Assembly (NCBI RefSeq): GCF_964355755.1 | Contig: NC_092676.1 | Span: forward strand, 15,360,288 to 15,420,287 | From: Antedon mediterranea | Lineage: Eukaryota > Echinodermata > Crinoidea > Comatulida > Antedonidae | Length of the DNA stretch: 60,000 nt | Direction: 5' to 3' | Shown: piece by piece, positions 1 through 13,600 of the stretch | Layout: every line of letters begins with the position of its first letter | Numbering within the stretch: position 1 is the first letter of the stretch | The notes under the pieces: generated by a model | The model's input: the letters and a program-made list of their open reading frames with translations, nothing else | What the model was told of the DNA's origin: nothing | The model's database searches: none | Made by a program: the position numbers and the translations under genes

Positions 1-1804
1 AAGATGCTGATATGATTTCCACAGTACCCATGGAATTCCAGACGAATCAGAGAAGCTTTAAACTTTCATAAAAACAATATAGTTTGAGGTATATAGGCAG
101 TATTAGCTTTCTTTTTCACTCTCATTTCATTTCATTTCATTTATTTCGTCTCACATAATTATAACAAAAAAATAACAAACAATAGAGAGAGACAGGATTC
201 CCAAAAGCGAACTAAATCAAACTATTGGGTCTCTCAACATCTACTTCGACACCTACACTAACAACTCTTCTAGAGACAGAATGTTGAGCTCGAGTGTTAC
301 CTCTAGAATTGCGAACAGATCAGTCGATTGGCCAATTGGCTTTCTTGAATATTAAGAAAAATGGTACCATCCATAATCTGTACACTTTGATAGCCTTGAT
401 TTAATTAAAAACCCTTCCCACTTTCAATATAAATTAATCAATGCATGAATTAAGGATAATGTTTTAAAGACATCATCTGGTTTTATTCATTTTAATATCA
501 ACATTGTCAAAATGAAGGCTAACGGTACACATGATTTCAATTAAAAGAAAATAATGAACAATTTGAAATAACTGTCAATGTATGAATTCGTCGAAGCCAA
601 AACCGCAGATCAAAGTCTGTTACGATAGCCTATATTGGCAAGTCAAGCCCATCGTCAAACCATGCCAGTCCTTTAGGTGTTGTAGTACAACAGTCAAATC
701 AGGGTGATATTCTCAAGACTTATGTATGTTATTAACAAATTGCCAATAGCCTACCTGTATATACTTTTCAGAGATCTACATTTCAGTTGATAAATGTTGT
801 CAGGTATTCAATGTGTTTGTTGTCAAGTATTTATGGTGTGCCTATTTGGTTATCCGCACTTGGCGGATAACCCCTTGTTATTAATATTGTCAGGATCTGG
901 TTTTTTTTTCTTCTATCATATTCTTCTTTCTTTCCCGGAATTTTGTTGGCAGCGTATCTCTAATTCTGGTCAACATAAAGATTGTATAACTTTGTCATAA
1001 GGTTGAACTGTAGCTGTAGATGTGCAAGAAACTTTGTTAGACTCGCGCAGCGTAAGTTACGCGCAATTTTATGAATTTCAATTCAATGATTGATCATAGA
1101 TCATAGTAAAATATAGAATTTTTGTCTTGTTTCGTTATTGCTCATCACATTCAACAGAGCGCATCTCACTTATACGTATTCCATTTCCTCCGAGATTTTA
1201 ATAATGTCTACTTCAATCAATTATCTTTCGCATTAGTTAAAAATATTTTAATTTTTATGACGTCATCATGTCTAAAAATGTAAATATCGTGGGTCATTTA
1301 TTTTCATCTTTACAGTAAATTTCAATCTGTTATAGCTCTTTGGAATAAAAAGTGGTAATCATGATTAAAACGTTTTCTGGAAGCTATTGTATTGTATTGG
1401 ATTGTAGTACGAATTCATGTGAATATTTTGCCAATCAGATGTTGTGACGTAATCATATGGCCAGTTGAATTCAAAAAGTCATAGTTTCATCCATTGCGTA
1501 AAAGTTCATTGCGTTTAAACGAGAGCGCATCTCACTTTTACGTGCCCAAAATTCTTCAAATTTGTATTAATGTAATTATTTAGATAATTATCTTCTAAAA
1601 TAGTTATATTTATATGTCAATTTGATGACGTCATCGTGTTAATAATTGGATTTAAAAGAGGGGTCTCGTAATTTCGTCTATATACAGTGTATTCTGTAAA
1701 TACTGTAATATGCTGTATGCTACAAAATAGGTACAATTCAGCACTGTAAACATATTTATTTCATGTCATAGGATGGCATAATAATTGTCGAGGTTCATAT
1801 AGTT
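1..1804. other. Intergenic 5' flank with a diverged direct duplication
   Basis: No gene seen. Two blocks, about 1140-1275 and 1500-1645, both contain GAGCGCATCTCACTT followed about 100 nt later by a TGACGTCA palindrome (1258-1265 and 1626-1633). A TTTCA microsatellite lies at about 120-142. Confidence 0.5.
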
Positions 1805-2356
1805 TTAAGATGTATTGTCCCTTTGAAACACAAAAAGATGAAGGTCAAAATATTCTAAATTTAAATTGGCCATATCAAAGTAATATTAAAGTTATTCACT
1901 TTAAGTCGAAAATTCGAGCCAAAAGCAACAAGTTTACGTAATTAACAGGTAAATTAGTTTGATTATATTTCGTCTGGAAAATCGTCGCGAGCGAAACTAA
2001 ACAAAGATTTCAAACCACGAGTAGGCATTATGCATGCTAATTAGGATTGTTTACAACTCGTCACGGTTGAGAAGGTATTTTCACACAGATCGTGAGGAAG
2101 TTTTATGATTATGCATACAGAGTAGCCAAACAAGCGTGTTTCATTATGGGGTATGTTTTGATCGAAAACTTTGACTGGAAGTCAGAGTTATTTTTTAACA
2201 AAAAAACGTCTGTTAATCAGTTAAATGATTATTTTTTCGACAAATTTTTGGTGATAGTTAATAACTATTATAATACTTCAAAATGACCCACCTTTTTTCG
2301 AAATCTGTTATTTTTTTTTTTTTTTTGGAATTAGTCAAGGGACAATACATCTTTAA
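1805..2356. mobile_element. MITE family 1, copy 1
   Basis: This 552-bp element has terminal inverted repeats: TTAAGATGTATTGTCCCTTT at the left and AAGGGACAATACATCTTTAA at the right. A second copy with the same internal sequence is at 13827-14371. It has no coding capacity and is thus non-autonomous. Confidence 0.85.
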
Positions 2357-2659
2357 AGTATGTGCATGTTGCGTTTGCGTGGATAACCCAAACTCGTCAA
2401 AGTGACGAGTTCAAATCTAGTTAGTTTTTCTTTCATTTATTTTGACAGAAAGAATGGTGTATCGCAAATAAATACAATAATTTATTTGTATGTTGCAACT
2501 CGGACAGATTTCCATTAAACATACTGTATGCAATGTGTGTTGTTATAAATTCTTATAGTATAGCATGCTTTGCATCAGAATATTTAAGCATGAAAAGATG
2601 TGACAGAACCCATTAGCATCCCATTACATTACTGTTAATACTGCTGGTAGTTCAAATCA

Positions 2660-3335
2660 AGCTTCAAAGCCTTTGTGCATACCTGCCAAACCTACCAATC
2701 TAAACAGTAGGCAATCACTTCCATACTATCACTTTCAGGCTATCGCTTTAAAGCCTATGTGCATAACTACCAACCCTACTGATCTAAACAGAGGCTATCA
2801 CTTTCAGGCTATCGCTTTAAAGCCTATGTGCATAACTACCAACCCTACTGATCTAAACAGTGGGCTATCACTTTCAGACAATCGCTTTAAAGCCTATGTG
2901 CATAACTACCAACCCTACCGATCTAAACAGAGGCTATCACTTTCAGGCTATTACTTTAAAGCCTATGTGCATAACTACCAACCCTACTGATCTAAACAGA
3001 GGCTATCACTTTTAGGCTATCACTTTAAAGCCTATGCGCATAACTACCAACCCTACTGATCTAAACAGAGGCTATCACTTTCAGGCTATTACTTTAAAGC
3101 CTATGTGCATAACTGCCAAACCTACTGATCTAAACAGAGGCTATCACTTTCAGGCTATCGCTTTAAAGCCTATGTGCATAACTGCCAAACCTACTGATCT
3201 AAACAGAGGCTATCACTTTCAGGCTATCGCTTTAAAGCCTATGTGCATAACTGCCAAAGCTACCGATCTAAACAGAGGCTATCACTTTAAAGCCTATGTG
3301 CATAACTGCCAAAGCTACCGATCTAAACAGAGGCT
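2660..3335. repeat. 69-bp minisatellite, about 9.5 copies
   Basis: Unit starts (AAGCCTATG) fall at 2751, 2820, 2890, 2959, 3028, 3097, 3166, 3235 and 3290, giving a 69-bp period with one shortened unit. Because 69 is a multiple of three, one frame stays open (repeating KPMCITTNPTDLNRGYHFQA), but this is not a gene. Confidence 0.95.
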
Positions 3336-5200
3336 TTTATTATATATTTATATTGATTTCTGTATGTTTTAGCTTTGTTGTTGGAGTGGCTCGCCTAATT
3401 GGCGACAGAAGCTGTTGGCCTCTTTTGCCACTCTTTGGTGTTTGTTTCATAAAATAAAATTCAAACAATTTCCTATTTAAATACTGAACCATTTTTAATA
3501 AGAACCACTACATTTGTAAATTTTAGGTTAAATATGTAATAAAATGTAATTTTTGTTAAAAGTGAAAAAGTTGCTGGTTGTGAAATACTACAATCACTGC
3601 AGTATACAGCATTGTATTTGTTTAGGAGTTTGACGTTTATTAATCGATTAATAAAAAAGAGGATACTTTTGTTATGGTACATTTTACGATACGATACGAT
3701 GGCATTTTTTGTCATTTTTACTAGGTACAAATGAAATTTAGTTGGTTGATTTACATTTGATATACATACAATATACAAATATGTACAAATGGACATTTAA
3801 AACAAACTATTATTAAATACTGTAATATCATTCTTTGAAAACATTGTGTGAATTGAATAAAGAGATAAAAAAAAACCACCACGATTGCTTTCTGACAGTC
3901 CTTAATGATTGGGAACTGTAAAAATGTCGTAGACCTAAGTCTTTCATTTTGTTGAACTAAAATATGTGTAGACTGACTTTGATTAAAAATAAATAAACTT
4001 GTTTGGTTCTGCATTTCAGCACTTCTAGGCTTGTAGACTTTTTTTATGATCCAGGTATTATTTTAATACTTTGTTACAATAAATTGAATTGAACATATAA
4101 ATTAAACAAAAGCAGTTACAATAACAATAATTTGATAATGCTAAAGAGCATTTGTGCCAAAAAAGACCAATGTCAGATCTAATGGCTTACCAGTCAGATT
4201 TTGTAAGTATTTCCAGGGAAACAAATGCTCCCATGAAGCAAATTATAGAATTGGCAATGTTTTCAATGTTAACCATTTAAGCAAAGTTAATCACATTTCT
4301 TTGAAACATTTACATACATCTGTAATATTAATTAATTCTATATAAAAATAATTGAACAAATCATTATGTTATACTGTATACCATAATTGCCTAATTCCAG
4401 TTTCTTATACTCTATAAGTTAAACACATTATCAGGTAGAACAGACTTGTGCGTTATCATTCTTTATGAATAATTGAAATACTTAAATGCTGTCCTCTATA
4501 TAACACTTTTGATAATTCATTTTTATAAAGTGGATTGGTGATGCAAAAATACTTTCATATTATAAATATGTAGTACAATATACATGTTGTACAAAATGTT
4601 CACTTAAGTTTGTGTTTTTATAAAGATTGGTTTTAAAGTCAAACTGTCAAAATTAATTGGCAAACTAGTATATTATTATTTGTTATATCAATAATTCAAA
4701 ATTATTAGTTATGAGAAAGAAGAAAAGAAAATCGCATATATATCATGTAAAGTAGTATGTCCACCTAATGGGTTATCAAAGAAAGTGTTCTAAAATATTA
4801 TACCATATCTATGCTGACCCATATATAGTTATTACTAGTTAGTAGACAATTTTGTCTCATAATGTCATGATTTATAGAAGTAGACTATTTCAGTGTTATT
4901 AGGAGAGAAGATGATATTGATATATTTGACATGGATAAACAGGCAAACATGCCAAATACCAAGCATACCTTGATGTTGCAAGCCTTTCCTGCTATAGGTT
5001 TATTGCTGAATTTCAGGCGCAGGATTATTTCAATATTATTTGTACAAATAGTTTTTTGGCAAGAATTAAATTTTATATTATTTTAATCTTTTCATGCCGT
5101 TTCTTGTTATTTTTAGTTTGTTATTAATAATTTTATAGAATTTACTGTTTTAAAATCTTAATATCATAAATAGTAACAAGAACTCAAAACTATTCATATG
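3336..5200. other. AT-rich region with a weak transposon-like peptide
   Basis: No gene is supported. Around 4154-4250 on the plus strand a short frame reads RFCKYFQGNKCSHEANY. This Cys-Cys-His pattern recalls zinc-knuckle-like segments in retroelement ORFs, but it decays immediately afterwards. Confidence 0.3.
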
Positions 5201-5962
5201 AATGTTCCTATTCATAGATATTGTACTGTATATAGTAAGGCCTACATTATTCTGTCATTGGCCATCTTAATAAACTAATGTTCCTATTCATTGATATTAT
5301 ACTGTATATAGTAAAGGCCTACATTATTCTGTCATTGGCCATCTTAATAAACTAATGTTCCTATTCATTGATATTATACTGTATATAGTAAGGCCTACAT
5401 TATTCTATCATTGACCATCTTAATAAACTAATGTTCCTATTCATTGATATTATACTGTATATAGTAAGGCCTACATTATTCTGTCATTGGCCATCTTAAT
5501 AAACTAATGTTCCTATTCATTGATATTATACTGTATATAGTAAGGCCTACATTATTCTGTCATTGGCCATCTTAATAAACTAATGTTCCTATTCATTGAT
5601 ATTATACTGTATATAGTAAGGCCTACATTATTCTGTCATTGGCCATCTTAATAAACTAATGTTCCTATTCATTGATATTATACTGTATATAGTAAGGCCT
5701 ACATTATTCTATCATTGGCCATCTTAATAAACTAATGTTCCTATTCATTGATATTATTCTGTATATAGTAAGGCCTACATTATTCTGTCATTGGCCATCT
5801 TAATAAACTAATGTTCCTATTCATTGATATTATACTGTATATAGTAAGGCCTACATTATTCTATCATTGGCCATCTTAATAAACTAATGTTCCTATTCAT
5901 TGATATTATTCTGTATATAGTAAGGCCTACATTATTCTGTCATTGGCCATCTTAATAAACTA
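5201..5962. repeat. 76-bp minisatellite, 10 copies
   Basis: GGCCTACATT occurs at 5239, 5316, 5392, 5468, 5544, 5620, 5696, 5772, 5848 and 5924, a 76-77 bp period. Units are nearly identical (CTG/CTA TCATTGG and TACTG/TTCTG variants), suggesting recent amplification. Confidence 0.97.
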
Positions 5963-7581
5963 TATTCAGATAATTATATATGAACTGTTATCTTTACAGT
6001 TACAAACAATCATTTTTACATTTTTAAATGGGTATTTCACACTGGATGCAAACTTTAAAAATTACAAATATGTAGTTTTGTCAATTTTTGTTTTACAAAC
6101 TTTCACAATTTTAAAACATGTTATGATATAAATTTAGTCTTTTTAGCTTAGTATTTATACATCGTTATAAACGGATAAACACATGGTTTATGTTGCAAAA
6201 TCTTAACATTAAACATTTTTTCATAAAGGTGTTTTGTCAGATTGTCGGTGTATCTTTGAAGATTGACTAGCTTCAATGTTGATGGTCCCCCTCGAGATCA
6301 CAATGATTATATTACAGGATACTGAACACTTTAGCAAATATAGAAGTCTGTGGATCTGTCATCATCAAATCATGTTTACTTTTGGCAAATCCTGCATCAA
6401 TAATTCAACTTAACTGGTTTCTCTGAATTTTTTCCTTTCTTTGTTTTACATACAGTACATCCAGTAAATTTAAAGAGCCCTCTACATTTACTATAGTTTT
6501 CTCACTGCACTAGAAATTAAAAAACAAAAATTAGTGACTTTCACTTCAATGGATATAGGATCAAAAGAATATAATAGATATGAGGGTTGTTGATAGATGC
6601 TGTAATGTTACAGTAATTAAGATAAGAAACATCTAAGGGTCTATTTCTGCTGCATATTCGTATACCTTTTATTTGAAATAAAATTTTAAAATGCATTTCT
6701 TTACTCACAAACATTTGGTGGTGATTGTCGAAAGCCAACTTTAGCAATAGTGCAAATGCCTTTTGAGATGCAGCTAAAAGTTGCAAAAATAGTGGTAATC
6801 GATTGGGTGTTTTAACCATGAAAATATCATTTAACTGGTTATTTGAAATTTGTTTTCTTAAAAAATGTATAATCTGTACTCCGTTTCACTCTGTTCTGCC
6901 TCAAAAATAAGTCAATCTAATTGATGCAGATAATGGTATCAGTTACATGTGGAGTTACATATTTACATAGTACTATGTCAACCTAAAGAATCAACAAAAG
7001 CAATTTAGTAACACTACTCAATAATACATTATCTTTTTATTAATAAATTAAGTAAATATAACAGTTTGATATTGGCGTGCAAAGTAATAAATTAGGTCTT
7101 GTATTGTATAGAAATTGATAAACATAAAACAACAACCAGTAACATTTAAATCAATACTTTAAGTGGATTTTTTAAATGTATTATGAGATATATCATTGAA
7201 ATTGCTAATTGATCTACAGACTGATTCATTGTGATGGAATCTTGTATTTATTGATGATACAAATTATTTAAATTCGTCTCTAATTTTTTTTTTTTGTAGG
7301 ATGTGTCGAAAAATAAATATTGTTTTTGTAAAGTAACATGGATAATTCTTTCCTACAGTAGTATTGATATAAATAAAAAGTATATAATTATTGAAGTCTT
7401 CCCCATTTTGTTAATGGAATGATCCGTGCAGTACAGCCTATTAAGGTACAGTACATTGTGCTGTGGACAGCTGTAACTTTGAAGTCTGCTTACAGCCATG
7501 TCACACGCTTTTATTACTTCAATCTATTCTCAATTTTAAAAACCATGTCGAATTAGGATCATTGAGACAGGGTTCTTAAAG
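5963..7581. other. AT-rich flank upstream of the candidate first exon
   Basis: No gene or clear repeat is seen. The PLC-L promoter may lie here or further upstream, but no promoter motif can be supported. Confidence 0.4.
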
Positions 7582-7651
7582 ATGGCTTCATTTTCTTCAA
7601 TTTGTTTTTATGCGAAAGGCTGTAGTTGGACATCTACAGGTCCAAAAAAAG
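7582..7651 (+). CDS. PLC-L candidate first coding exon
   Basis: This opens with ATG and codes for 23 residues beginning [13 protein letters not shown] and ending TGPKK plus one base. A strong donor (AAG/GTGAGA) follows. The leftover G joins the CA that opens the next exon to give Ala, producing KKASDC, which parallels the vertebrate PLC-L stretch before SDC. The frame stays open a short way upstream (no stop until about 7540), so the exon could instead start at an upstream acceptor. It lacks the longer basic N-terminus and KxVxF phosphatase-binding motif of vertebrate PRIP, so it may be an alternative first exon. Start choice is uncertain. Confidence 0.5.
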
Positions 7652-10600
7652 GTGAGAACATTCTTCTATAAAATACGTCCTGCTTTATCTACAGAACTTC
7701 CATGAATTAGTATTCGTTGAATTTATTTTGTGTTTAATAGATTTGTATTCTTTTGGTAAATTTCCTTAATGCCTGAAAATTATAGTTTAATCAGTGCATT
7801 TCAATAAATTTTTTTAATTACTTACTTTGCCTTTAGCTGTTTGGGGGATGTAGAAGATTTAACTACTCTTCTTCTCCATGTGGCCCTGTCCTCCGCCATC
7901 CGCAGTGTCTTATTTGAGTTAGTTTGGTCTATTCTTTGATGTTGTCTTTCCAGTGTTTCTTGGCATTTCTTTTACATAGTAATAATGTTTTCTTGGGCTT
8001 GGCTAGATTTGACAGGCTGGATTTGACAGGCTGGATTTCACAAGCTTAAAATTTGACTTGTTTTTTTTTACAATTCATTCACTTTCAAAAGATTCTAACT
8101 TCAAAGTGAATATTTTCACAAAATATGCTTGTTCTTAATGCTTTTTATTCAATATTCCACCTTTAGTTTTTCTCTATTATTTAATATTTATAACAAATTT
8201 GGTAGACATGTTCTTTTAAAAATTGTTGTCAAATTGGTCACTAAAAATATAAAGTTATAATGAATTGGTTTATTGCCACCTTCAATGAATAGAATCATTA
8301 CCTGATACACTATAACTTAGTTTGTCACTCACATTTTTATTGGATAAAGTCAAATTCATTAATGTGTAGATTGTCTTCAGTTTTATAGAGCGTGTTCAGA
8401 CCTATGGCGTTAGACCGTTTTAGCATACGACGCTAAAAGAATGTGTGTCTGAACAGTTGAGGATTGTGGTAGTGGAAAACGGTTGATAGTACTGTTTTAA
8501 CATACGAAGCTACTTCAATTCAAAGTTGTATCCAATCATAACGTTTCCTGTTATGACGAGAACAAGTTTTGACTAAGGCTGTATCGTCAATGTGTGAGAT
8601 GGATTTCAACAACAAAAAAGGCCAGAATAAATAAGGCCTATAACTAGACTACAAATACAACTATTGGAAAAAAAAAAACTAGGCTACAAACTACAGTACA
8701 ATTTACATGTATCAACTGATACTTTTCTAACAAATGAAATAAATAAATGCACTTTGTATTTAAACATAGCGACTACGATCCTTTCCCCTGTTAGGCCAGC
8801 TAGAGCAGCCATTCACGCATTCATTCAAGCTAAAAACTAGCGTGGAACATCAAGTCACTCATTATATATACAAGGCAGACTAGACTGGACAAGTTTAATG
8901 CTGAAAACCCCCTAACTCCTAACAAATTCAGTAAATAATGGGAGCTGTATCTTTTTTACTAGCAAGTTATGGTTATTTTCAACAGACTAATCACAATTTC
9001 CCTCCATGGGCTTTACACACAATACAATCTCCATCAGGAGGCTTGCTTTATTTTCGTAACAACCCAAGCCTGGGGGAGATGATTTTTACTACAAAATAAA
9101 AACAATAGAAACAGAAATTTGGCTTTACTATATTTAAAAATAATAATGCTGAGGTATGTTTTATTTACGGCAAATTTTGTCCGAATTTTGTAGGGCTAAG
9201 ATCTAGGCCTATATACAGTGGAAATAATGATGAAACGCAAGAATATGCAACTAGAAACAACCTGAATGACGCACTTCCGTTGTAACGATAATCGTACGCT
9301 ACGGGTCTGAACACCTCATTTTTTCTCTGCGGTTTGTGATCGTGCTAGTAACGTTATACGCTAAAACGGTCTAACGCTATGGGTCTAAACATAGCCATAG
9401 TATGGCTATGTTTAGACCCATATAGTAAGTGCGGTGACTAAAATGTAGTGGTAAAGTATGTCACCTTTATAAAAGTAGACATATTGGTTGGCCTTGGAAT
9501 AAACAAAAAAAGAGAAGCAAATAAGAACTCTAGTCAAGGTTATTATGTACTTTAAATCATATTTCTACTCTGCTTCTTCACAGGTATACACTCAATTCAC
9601 TCAATTTCTTTGTAAAAAAATCAAGGTATTAGACATCATTATCTTTTCTGAGTCACACATACAGAAAATCATTATCGTTATCTCACAGCGTGATAACGTG
9701 ACGTTGATGGTTGAGATCTTGTGAATCTGTTCACTTAAGATTGTATACATCAGCTTCAGTACTTAATGAAGCGTGCACTAAGTAATATTAAAAAGAACAT
9801 GGTCCATTTGAATAGTCCGCTTTGATCTTGGAAGTTAATGCATATAAAATGTTATAAAGTAACAATCTGATATTTTTTATTCGGTACCTGCTTTAATTTA
9901 TTTTTCACGGATAACAAATAACATTCACTTTTATTTTTATCCTTTTGATTTTATTATATATCTTGGTATATTTTATTCTGATTTGCTGAATTTTGGTGTA
10001 ATCGTAAAGGGAAAACATTGGAAGAACCATAACTTTTCAGCTACTTGGGTAGTAGTACATTGTTTTCCTCTTGTTATCATAACCATAGATTGAAGTGTCT
10101 TCTTGTAATTTGCTGGGGTTTATTCCGTATCACATGGTGAAGAAGATTTCATTCTTTTCAATGCTGAATGTGATATTTGATGATTCTATTCAGTTGCCAT
10201 TGTTTGTTTTTTAAGTCTATAAATGTATAAAAGAAATCCTATGAAAATGTGTATTATTGCTCTGATTTTTAGTACCAACACTTTCTGTGGCCTCACTCAT
10301 ATTTGTCATTGAATAGTTTTATTATACTATAATAGCATAAAGACTCAACAGTATGTAGGTGTAAAATACTAAAAGTGTATTTAATATTTTTTATTCGTTT
10401 TAAATAAAGAGAATACTTTCATTTGTTAAAGTAAAGATAGACTTTTTTATTCACCTCTGCTCAATCTTGTATTACTCAAAAATGTTATGACCGATCATAA
10501 ATTCCAAAGCAACATTTTAAAAATAAACTTGACACAATTCTTTATCACATTCTTTTTTTTCATTTTTATGACCTCATCATGAAAAAAATATAAATAAGGT

Positions 10601-13600
10601 GAAGTCATGTAAAAATAGAGAAGTTAAAAATAAATTTTTTAGTTTATGAACATAAACCTAGAATAAATTAATAAATCTGAGAAAAAAACTAAAGTTGATT
10701 TGTTGTTTATTCTATTATTTGATTTAACTGTCTGTTAGCAATGTGATTTGTCTCATTGCAATTATACTATAGGGAACAACAACTTGTTTCATGTATTTTT
10801 TGGTTTTTTTGCAGAACGTGCTATATTTGAGTATAGGATTTTATTCCAATTTTAATGACTTATGGTGAAATGTTCCATTTCGCAGAAGCTTATTAGGATT
10901 TCAGAGAAGAAGGCTGTCCAATCAACTTCAATATTTAGAGTGCCAAATCAGTATTACATTTTATAGATTTTTAGTAAAAATCTATTTTTTTTTCATTCGC
11001 TTTTCAGAAATATATATTTGTAGGTCTAATTTCCATATAATATTGAAAATATAATATCAAACAATTTGTAACTTTATGTAGATATTTAAAGTTCATTAAA
11101 TTGCAATTGTATTTAGGCATATTAAAGGAAAAATATCTATCATGAAGGTTTGACTCAAGCTCAATAAGAAGAACAGGAGAATCAACTTATTCTATTGCAA
11201 AATAAGTTTTACGTTATACGGTATTTTCAATTTAGTTACAAAACCCTTCCAATTCACTTTAGCAGGACTGTACATTTTCTAATTATTACATTTATGATAT
11301 TATTGACCAAATCAAATCTTTCAGTTTAATATTTGAATTTATCTGAAGTTCATTACATTTCATTGTCTTTGAACATATTAAATGGCTGTCAGTATAATAT
11401 AAAAAAAATTGTAAAGAAGGCTAGTAGTTGAGAAAATAGTTGAATTACATTGTATTGTCTTCATGATGTACTAGAGTAGTCATTGAATCAGATGAGTTAT
11501 TAACACATGGATAGAAAAGAAAAGTTTGTATTTTTATTTGGAAAAGTATTGATTAACAGTAACAGTAACACATTTATGTATACACTCAGCTTCTTTGTAA
11601 AAAACGGTAATTTAAAGCAACCATTGATTTTGTCTTTTTATAAGTGAAAACATTATTGTTTTTGTTTTTTTCTGTTGAAGTGATTATCTTGATTAAAATT
11701 ACGTATTCAAAATCTAATTTTATTAATCTTTGTTTTTCATGTTTTTTGGGAACAATATATATTTAAGAGGACATTGCATCTTTATGGGTAAAAATCTTAT
11801 GAATTTTTCAATGATTGAGTGTCACTTCTTTTAACTTACAGTAACAGTCTGAAAAAAAACATACAGTAAATGTGTTTGTTCATGTAAGCAATTCATTCAA
11901 TAGCAATGAATACCAAATTTTGAATATTTTTGCTTGATTTATTATGATATTAGGCCTGTTATTAAATTTAACAGAAAGTATAGAATATGCATTATTTATT
12001 TAGCATTTTAGGAAGTATTCAATCATAGATTTTGGCGAGGGTTTTTGGATTGTAAAGAGGGGATAAACTGTGGCAAAGAGGTTTTTCTAGCTTTGTGGTC
12101 ATACTGTTTTAGTTTTATAAATTACATTTATTTATACCAAAAATATTTCAATATTGTTAAAAATTAGACTTTAAATATTATTACCAAATGTACATTGTAA
12201 AAATATAGTATTTATTTTGCAAATTTATGATTAATATTAATATTAATAGGAACATATCACATTACATGTGCAATTAATCGTGATATCATTAAATGTAGGT
12301 GACTCTAGTTTAATTCAAACTTAATGTTATCAGAATATTCTATCTATGGCTATATAATAATTATGATATTTGGTAACATGAGACTTTTAATAAAACATGA
12401 CTTTATAGTTATTACATGAGTTACTGTTCACATATGTCATCTCATATAGCATACATCAATATTATCTTTGATACTGTTGTAATAACATACTGATTTTCTT
12501 TTTTAATTGTAAAATGTGAAACAGCGTTTGCATTAACATTTTGCAATTAACCAATCTTTATCTTTCATTAAAAAAACATTAAAACAGTGTTTTGATTCGG
12601 TAGGGTTTGTTAAGCTTTTGAATAATTTATTTATAATTTATAAATCTAATTTAATCTAAGTTGTTTTTTCTCAATTGATTTACAGCATCTGACTGTCTAA
12701 ACTTAATGCAAAATGGTTGTCAATTAATTAAAGTACGCTCATCATCACGTACGTATCATCGAATATTTACACTCTCAGAAGATCTGCAAGAAATAAGATG
12801 GCACCCAACTTCTAAAAAACCTGACAAAGCGAGAAGTAGGTGTCATTTATTTATTTTAATGAATGTTTTCATAGAATTCTAAAATGTATTTTAAAACATT
12901 TTTTTATTGTTGTTGTATGCATTGAAATGCAAAAGCCTCTTGACTGTTTTCTATAACATCCTGCCTCATTGTCTAACCCTCTTTTTTTCTTAAATGATTA
13001 TGAAATAATGAGTTGTGCTTATTTGATATAAATTTAGAATAGAAAGGCAAAATACCATGTTTATAGGTTGGTACTATTACGCTTGAGATTGAGACAATAT
13101 TGACCAGTTATTTAGGTAGCAAAAATTTATTTCATATTTTAAATAAAAATAAAAAATTGAATATGATTATTATGTTTCTGCATGAAAAATGAAGTAATGA
13201 TTATAACTGTTTAAATAACCCCACATTTCTTGGAAACAGACAAAAAAAAACCCACAATAATGACTAAACAGCATTCTGAAAATAAAATGTCATTTAACCC
13301 GTAATATGCAACGCAAAATATATGCAATGCAAAATAATGGTTATTTGATTGACTGACTACTGAAATATAGGATCTTGAACGAGTCACCGCCTGAGAGAAA
13401 TGCATTTTTCATCAACAATCGTCCACTGCCATTTGATGAATTTTTGGGAGCACAAATTTTGCGAAAATGTGGTTGATATAAAAATTATTAAACAATACTA
13501 TGTTGAAATACTAGGTTTATTCGGCCTTGTGCAGCAGAAACAGATGCTATAACATACCAATATATTCTATTGTTTTTAAGTAATGTATAGTCATTTCATA

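Noticed and set aside
2370-2425. tRNA gene
   Set aside because: GAGTTCAAATCTAG resembles a T-arm, but no acceptor stem or anticodon arm can be formed around it.
2673-3372. Repeat protein with a 23-residue period
   Set aside because: It is a by-product of a 69-bp minisatellite; no splice or start context and no homology recognised.
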